Source of the DNA: an uncultured Mucispirillum sp.
Lineage (GTDB): Bacteria > Chrysiogenota > Deferribacteres > Deferribacterales > Mucispirillaceae
Direction: 5' to 3'
NCBI GenBank assembly: GCA_945947845.1
Contig: CAMEZN010000044.1
Location: 1 to 9,241, forward strand
DNA length: 9,241 nt
Below are positions 5,672 to 9,241 of the stretch, piece by piece. Position 1 is the first letter of the stretch; each line of letters starts with the position of its first letter. Both the position numbers and the translations under genes were made by a program. The notes below the pieces were generated by a model. That model was not told the DNA's origin, did not search any database, and worked only from the letters and a program-made list of their open reading frames with translations.

Positions 5672-7126
5672 CTAAAATCTAAAATATATGAATGGATTAT
5701 AAGTATTATTTGCAAGCATTATATAAACCATTAAAAGTAATAGAATCATAATAATATTTTGAATAAAAAGCGTTGCTTTATTTACATTAACTGGTGCAAA
5801 AGCATCAATATTTTTAAAGAAATATCTTTTTATTAGTGGTGTGGAACCAATTATACCTATTATCATTATTATATAGTATACTGCATTATCAAGATATAGA
5901 CTGCTTGAAATTAATTCTTCTGCATTTTCATTTAATCCAAACATTGCTTTAATATAAAGTAGGGCATAATTTATTGTATCAGCTCTAAAAAATACCCATG
6001 CAATTATTACTATGAATATTGTTATTAACCAGCGAAATGGTTTGTATTTTTCTGTTTTATTAAGCCCTGTAAGTTTTTCAAGCACTAAGAAAAACCCGTG
6101 AAATAATCCCCATACTAAAAAAGTCCAGTTTGCACCATGCCATATACCAGTAATTGTAAAAACTATTAAAAGGTTTAAATACATTCTTGAAACTTTTACC
6201 CTGTTACCACCAAGCGGAATGTAAACATAATCTTTAAACCAGCTTGATAGAGATATATGCCATCTTCTCCAAAAATCTGTAATACTATATGATATATATG
6301 GATAGTTAAAGTTTAAAGGAAATTTAAAACCTATCATTAATCCAAGACCAATTGCCATGTCAGAATATCCACTGAAATCAAAATATATCTGGAATGTATA
6401 GGCTAATGCACCAATCCAAGCATTTAGTGTTGTTATATAATTTGCATCTTGAATAAAAATAGTATCTGCTATTACTGCCATTTGATTTGCTACCAATACT
6501 TTTTTTGCTAAACCTATTATAAATATCTTTAACCCTAATGAAAATACTTCAAAGGTTATATTTCTTTCTTTTTCTATATCTTGAGAAATAGAATTATATC
6601 TAACAATAGGGCCTGCAACAAGCTGTGGAAACATTGATATATATAATGCTAAATTTTTAAAACTTCTTTGAACTGGGGCATCTTTTCTATAAATATCAAT
6701 AAGATATGATATACTTTGAAAAATATAAAAAGAAATACCAACAGGTAAAACGATATTTTTAAATGTCCAGCCATTAAATCCAAGCATTTGAGCTACTTCA
6801 CTTAAACTATTTATAGTAAATGATAAATATTTAAAAATAAAAAGAACTAATACATTTACAATGATGCCAATAATAAGAACTTTTTTCTTTAATTTACTGG
6901 CTTGCTCCCCACCAATTGCATCATACTTATCTATATAGATACCTACAAAGTAATTTATTATGATTACTCCAATCATTACAAGCAAATACTGCGGACTACT
7001 CCACATGTAAAAAATTAAACTCATTATTAATAAAAACATATTTCTAAACTTATGCGGAAGCAGATAGAGAATAATTAATGTAAATGGTAGAAAAAATATT
7101 AAAAATGTAAAAGAACTAAATACCAT
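5672..7126 (-). CDS. AlgI-type MBOAT membrane-bound O-acyltransferase
   Basis: A 484-residue polytopic inner-membrane protein of the MBOAT family, AlgI/PatA/DltB-like subgroup. It would move acetyl groups across the membrane to the AlgJ-like partner encoded next. The whole protein is strongly hydrophobic, with about ten or more membrane segments from residue 5 onward. Landmarks: LPVGISFYIFQSISYLID (128-144); MFPQLVAGPIVRY (165-177); FDFSGYSDMAIGLG (249-262); DFWRRWHISLSSWFKDYVY (284-302), then IPLGGNR, with conserved His290; and GIWHGANWTFLVWG (327-340), with His330 matching the catalytic histidine of the family. The length is normal. AAGGAT at 7132-7137, five bases before the ATG, supports the start. 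It is the first gene of the minus-strand run, with a promoter candidate in the divergent spacer. DltB is unlikely, since no dlt genes are present and the partner is of AlgJ type. Confidence 0.92.
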   Translation of the reverse strand: MVFSSFTFLIFFLPFTLIILYLLPHKFRNMFLLIMSLIFYMWSSPQYLLVMIGVIIINYFVGIYIDKYDAIGGEQASKLKKKVLIIGIIVNVLVLFIFKYLSFTINSLSEVAQMLGFNGWTFKNIVLPVGISFYIFQSISYLIDIYRKDAPVQRSFKNLALYISMFPQLVAGPIVRYNSISQDIEKERNITFEVFSLGLKIFIIGLAKKVLVANQMAVIADTIFIQDANYITTLNAWIGALAYTFQIYFDFSGYSDMAIGLGLMIGFKFPLNFNYPYISYSITDFWRRWHISLSSWFKDYVYIPLGGNRVKVSRMYLNLLIVFTITGIWHGANWTFLVWGLFHGFFLVLEKLTGLNKTEKYKPFRWLITIFIVIIAWVFFRADTINYALLYIKAMFGLNENAEELISSSLYLDNAVYYIIMIIGIIGSTPLIKRYFFKNIDAFAPVNVNKATLFIQNIIMILLLLMVYIMLANNTYNPFIYFRF

Positions 7127-7150
7127 TGTGTATCCTTTTTAATTTCTGAT

Positions 7151-7186
7151 AAAAATATTTTACAATATTTACTATAAAATATTTTT
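7151..7186. repeat. 12-bp perfect inverted repeat, possible operator
   Basis: AAAAATATTTTA (7151-7162) and its exact reverse complement TAAAATATTTTT (7175-7186) are separated by 12 bases. Each arm also contains the self-palindrome AAAATATTTT (7152-7161 and 7176-7185), so the two sites also form a direct repeat, 24 bases apart. The pair flanks the proposed -10 box of the AlgI-like gene and begins one base from its -35 box. Placement suits a regulator-binding site, but every base of the arms is A or T and the surroundings are AT-rich, so chance is a real alternative. Confidence 0.4.
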
Positions 7187-7192
7187 TGTCAA
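7164..7192 (-). promoter_or_regulatory. Candidate sigma-70 promoter of the algI/algJ-like pair
   Basis: TTGACA (7187-7192) and AATATT (7164-7169) on the minus strand are separated by 17 bases. The -35 box matches consensus fully and the -10 box at four of six positions. It lies about 38 bases upstream of the AlgI-like start, with no other gene between. The -10 assignment is less sure because of the AT-rich surroundings. Confidence 0.5.
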
Positions 7193-7226
7193 TTTATTTT
7201 TTATATCACCGTTATAATTTATAATA

Positions 7227-7255
7227 TTGACAATAAGTTATTTTATCTTTATATT
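7227..7255 (+). promoter_or_regulatory. Sigma-70 promoter of the GT2 gene
   Basis: TTGACA (7227-7232), 17 bases, then TATATT (7250-7255): a perfect -35 box and a five-of-six -10 box at ideal spacing. The expected transcript start is around 7261-7263. The leader would be only about a dozen bases and the ribosome binding site (AAAGGAG) would lie at the very 5' end of the message. It faces away from the minus-strand promoter; the two -35 boxes are 34 bases apart. Confidence 0.7.
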
Positions 7256-7259
7256 TATT

Positions 7260-7268
7260 GGAAAGGAG
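7260..7268 (+). promoter_or_regulatory. Ribosome binding site of the GT2 gene
   Basis: GGAAAGGAG, six bases before the ATG at 7275-7277. It is a strong match and fixes the start. It lies right at the predicted transcript start, giving an unusually short leader. Confidence 0.75.
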
Positions 7269-7274
7269 TAATAT

Positions 7275-8348
7275 ATGCCTAAACTTTCTATAATATGCCC
7301 ATGTTATAATCATGAAAAATATATTGATGATTTTTTACTAAGTTTTGTAAATCAAACAGAAAAGGATATTGAGCTTATTATTGTAGATGATTTTTCTACT
7401 GATAACACCTTAAATATTATAAAAACATATGATGACAGTCGTATTATTTTAATACAAAATACATATAATATGGGAATTAATGCTACTATTAAAAAAGGTA
7501 TCTTAGCTTGTTCTTCTTCTATTTTTGCTATATGTGCTTCTGATGATATTTTATTTCCTGAATATGCAAAAACCGTAATTAATTTTTTTAATACTAATCT
7601 TGATATACACATATTTTTTACTTCAATACAAGATATTGATGCTAATGGTAAAGTTATAAATAATATTAGAACAATACAAAATAATCTTACTAAATATCAG
7701 ATTTTAGAAAAATTATTTTTATTTAATTTTATTCCAGCACCCGGTTCTGCTTTCCGCAAAGCTTCTGTTTTAAAATCAACATCTATTCCTGCTGGTCTTT
7801 TTCAGTTGCAAGATTATCATTTTCACATAGAAATGCTTTTACATTACGATTTTTATACCCACCAATCACCACTTATTTATTATAGAATAACCAATAATAG
7901 TGTATCTATTAATTCATCTTATCTCACAGTATTACGTTCTGAGATAGAACATGAATATATTTTAGATTTATATTATAGTATTGAAAGTGTTGAGTTGCTT
8001 AAATTAATTTTTAAAAATAATCCTGTTTTTGATAAATTTGGTGAACCTATACAAAAAACTATCCCATTTTTTGTATGTATAATAGCAATTGAAAGCTATG
8101 ATAATAAAAATGCTCTTTGGGGCTACAAATCTCTTATCAAATATTATAGTGATAAAGATAATCAGCAACTCTTATTTGATTTATATAAATTTCAATTCAA
8201 AGACTATATTAATGAATCAAAATTTATTCCAGACATACATAATCATAAAAAAATACATTATATCCGTAAGAAGAGAAAACTTGTTTCTATACTTGCTGTT
8301 ATATCTATTATAATTAATCTTATTCTACTACTATATATTAATATTTAG
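7275..8348 (+). CDS. Family 2 glycosyltransferase with C-terminal membrane anchor
   Basis: A 357-residue GT-A fold, family 2 glycosyltransferase that probably transfers a sugar from a nucleotide donor during surface glycan assembly at the inner face of the membrane. Landmarks: the N-terminal [14 protein letters not shown] (4-17); [13 protein letters not shown] (33-45), with the nucleotide-binding Asp pair; [12 protein letters not shown] (65-76); and [12 protein letters not shown] (86-97), with the metal-binding SDD in the DxD position. The later part (about 110-320) resembles no domain I can name. The last 22 residues (336-357) are a continuous hydrophobic stretch after a basic run ([11 protein letters not shown]), so the catalytic domain should be cytoplasmic and tail-anchored. 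It is the only plus-strand gene, with its own strong promoter. Its TAG stop overlaps the stop of the convergent aminotransferase gene by four bases, leaving no room for a terminator between them. Confidence 0.88.
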   Translation: MPKLSIICPCYNHEKYIDDFLLSFVNQTEKDIELIIVDDFSTDNTLNIIKTYDDSRIILIQNTYNMGINATIKKGILACSSSIFAICASDDILFPEYAKTVINFFNTNLDIHIFFTSIQDIDANGKVINNIRTIQNNLTKYQILEKLFLFNFIPAPGSAFRKASVLKSTSIPAGLFQLQDYHFHIEMLLHYDFYTHQSPLIYYRITNNSVSINSSYLTVLRSEIEHEYILDLYYSIESVELLKLIFKNNPVFDKFGEPIQKTIPFFVCIIAIESYDNKNALWGYKSLIKYYSDKDNQQLLFDLYKFQFKDYINESKFIPDIHNHKKIHYIRKKRKLVSILAVISIIINLILLLYINI

Positions 8349-9241
8349 AATTTATTTATTATATTTACCACTTTTTCTGCTTCTTCCATTGTAATAACTG
8401 GTGAGATAGGAAGGCTTAAAATAGTATTATGTATTGCTTCGCTTAAAGGGTAGCTTTCTCCTAACATGCCTTTATAACATTCTTGTTTATGCGGTGGGAT
8501 TGGATAGTGAATTAATGTTTCTATATTATTGTCTTTAAGATAATTTTGTAATTCATTTCTTTGCTCTGTTCTTACTGCAAAAATATGATAAACATGCTCA
8601 TTACTGTAATTTGGCAGTATTATTTTTTTATTTTTAATATTTTCTATATAAAATTTCGCAATTTTTCTTCTATAATTATTATCATCTTCTAAATATTTTA
8701 ATTTTACATCTAATACAGCTGCCTGAATCTCATCAAGTCTTGAATTTAAACCAATATATAAATTTTCATACTTTCTATGGGAGCCATAATTTCTTAATGC
8801 TTTTACTTTATTATAAAGTACTTCATCATTTGTTGTAACTGCACCACCATCACCAAGACAACCTAGATTTTTACCCGGATAAAATGAAAAACCTGCAATA
8901 TCACCAAGATTTCCAGCTTTTATGCCATTATGAGATGCTCCATGAGCCTGAGCAGCATCTTCAATTATCTTTAAATTATATTTTTCAGCTATATATTTTA
9001 TATTTGTAATATCTGCTGTCTGACCATATAAGTGAACTGCTAAAACTGCTTTTGTTTTATCTGTTATTTTTTCTTCAATTAATGCTGGATTAATATTATA
9101 TGTATTAATATCTGGCTCTACTAATACAGGTATACAGCCGCACTGGCTTATTGCTAAAATTGATGCTATGTAAGTATTAGATGGAACGATTATTTCATCA
9201 CCATTTCCAAATCCTAATGCCATTATAGATAATTTTAATGC
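8345..9241 (-). CDS. DegT/DnrJ/EryC1-type sugar aminotransferase (5' end beyond window)
   Basis: A PLP-dependent aminotransferase (aspartate aminotransferase fold) that makes an amino sugar nucleotide, such as a 3- or 4-amino-deoxyhexose, in the cytoplasm. The frame stays open to the window edge. Residues before the internal methionine at 9221-9223 read ALKLSI, continuing into [20 protein letters not shown], which matches the family's NGT-ALxLALxAL-GDEVI region. The true start is therefore upstream, with about 60-70 residues probably missing. Other landmarks, numbered from that internal methionine: LAVHLYGQ (61-68); [11 protein letters not shown] (86-96), with the Asp that contacts the PLP ring nitrogen; [17 protein letters not shown] (112-128), with K118 as the Schiff-base lysine; [11 protein letters not shown] in the substrate region; and [12 protein letters not shown] near the end. 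The VHLYGQ and PGKNLG wording is reminiscent of FdtB/QdtB-type 3-keto sugar transaminases, but I cannot confirm that. It converges on the GT2 gene. Confidence 0.92.
   Translation of the reverse strand, partial: ALKLSIMALGFGNGDEIIVPSNTYIASILAISQCGCIPVLVEPDINTYNINPALIEEKITDKTKAVLAVHLYGQTADITNIKYIAEKYNLKIIEDAAQAHGASHNGIKAGNLGDIAGFSFYPGKNLGCLGDGGAVTTNDEVLYNKVKALRNYGSHRKYENLYIGLNSRLDEIQAAVLDVKLKYLEDDNNYRRKIAKFYIENIKNKKIILPNYSNEHVYHIFAVRTEQRNELQNYLKDNNIETLIHYPIPPHKQECYKGMLGESYPLSEAIHNTILSLPISPVITMEEAEKVVNIINKF

Noticed and set aside
7352..7612. Minus-strand open frame inside the GT2 gene
   Set aside because: It lies antisense to the conserved GT2 catalytic motifs and has no promoter or ribosome site of its own.
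8089..8313. Second plus-strand frame inside the 3' half of the GT2 gene
   Set aside because: Low-complexity Ile/Lys/Asn product from a shifted frame, within a gene that is intact in its own frame.
1..9241. CRISPR arrays, tRNA or rRNA genes, insertion sequences, attachment sites
   Set aside because: No regularly spaced repeats, no cloverleaf or rRNA-like sequence, and no transposase or integrase reading frame or terminal repeats were seen. The only sizeable repeat is the RgpF paralogy.

Overview
This is an AT-rich bacterial window (glycan genes visibly poorer in G+C than the two B12-related genes). It carries a cell-surface polysaccharide assembly and decoration locus with a two-gene adenosylcobalamin/methylmalonyl-CoA mutase module embedded in it. 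Clear Shine-Dalgarno sites, separate small B12-binding and chaperone genes, and the mix of glycan families suggest an anaerobic, probably Gram-negative, low-GC bacterium. Deferribacterota such as Mucispirillum would fit, but that is a guess from general knowledge and nothing in the window proves it.

Layout, right to left along the minus strand, which carries nearly everything. (i) 8345-9241: a DegT/DnrJ/EryC1-type sugar aminotransferase whose 5' end lies beyond the window. (ii) 7275-8348, the only plus-strand gene: a family 2 glycosyltransferase with a C-terminal membrane anchor. Its stop codon overlaps the stop of (i). (iii) 7127-7274: a divergent promoter region with two outward-facing TTGACA boxes and a 12-bp inverted repeat. 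(iv) 5672-7126 and 4440-5663: a coupled AlgI-like MBOAT acyltransferase and an AlgJ/DHHW-like SGNH acetyltransferase, which together look like an exopolysaccharide O-acetylation pair. (v) 3921-4325: a stand-alone B12-binding subunit of methylmalonyl-CoA mutase with its own likely promoter, followed by a convincing intrinsic terminator. (vi) 2943-3851: the MeaB/ArgK GTPase chaperone. (vii) Starting on the base right after the meaB stop: two RgpF-family (rhamnan synthesis F) paralogues, then a family 8 glycosyltransferase. At the left edge (1-59) is the beginning of a third RgpF-family copy that is too short to appear in an ORF scan.

How the genes may work together. The aminotransferase would supply an amino-deoxy sugar nucleotide. 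The GT2, GT8 and RgpF-like enzymes would build the glycan, and the AlgI/AlgJ pair would O-acetylate it outside the cytoplasmic membrane. The B12 module is metabolic (succinyl-CoA/methylmalonyl-CoA interconversion) and has no obvious role in glycan synthesis. Its catalytic large subunit and the epimerase are not in the window.

The most interesting points are the RgpF array (constant N-terminal about 208 residues, divergent C-terminal parts that still share a short KGK...K-x2-G tail motif), the zero-base junction between meaB and that array, and the terminator between the B12 subunit and meaB. I do not see a clearly new defence or mobile system here. No RNA genes, CRISPR arrays, insertion sequences or gene-free stretches over 300 bases were found.
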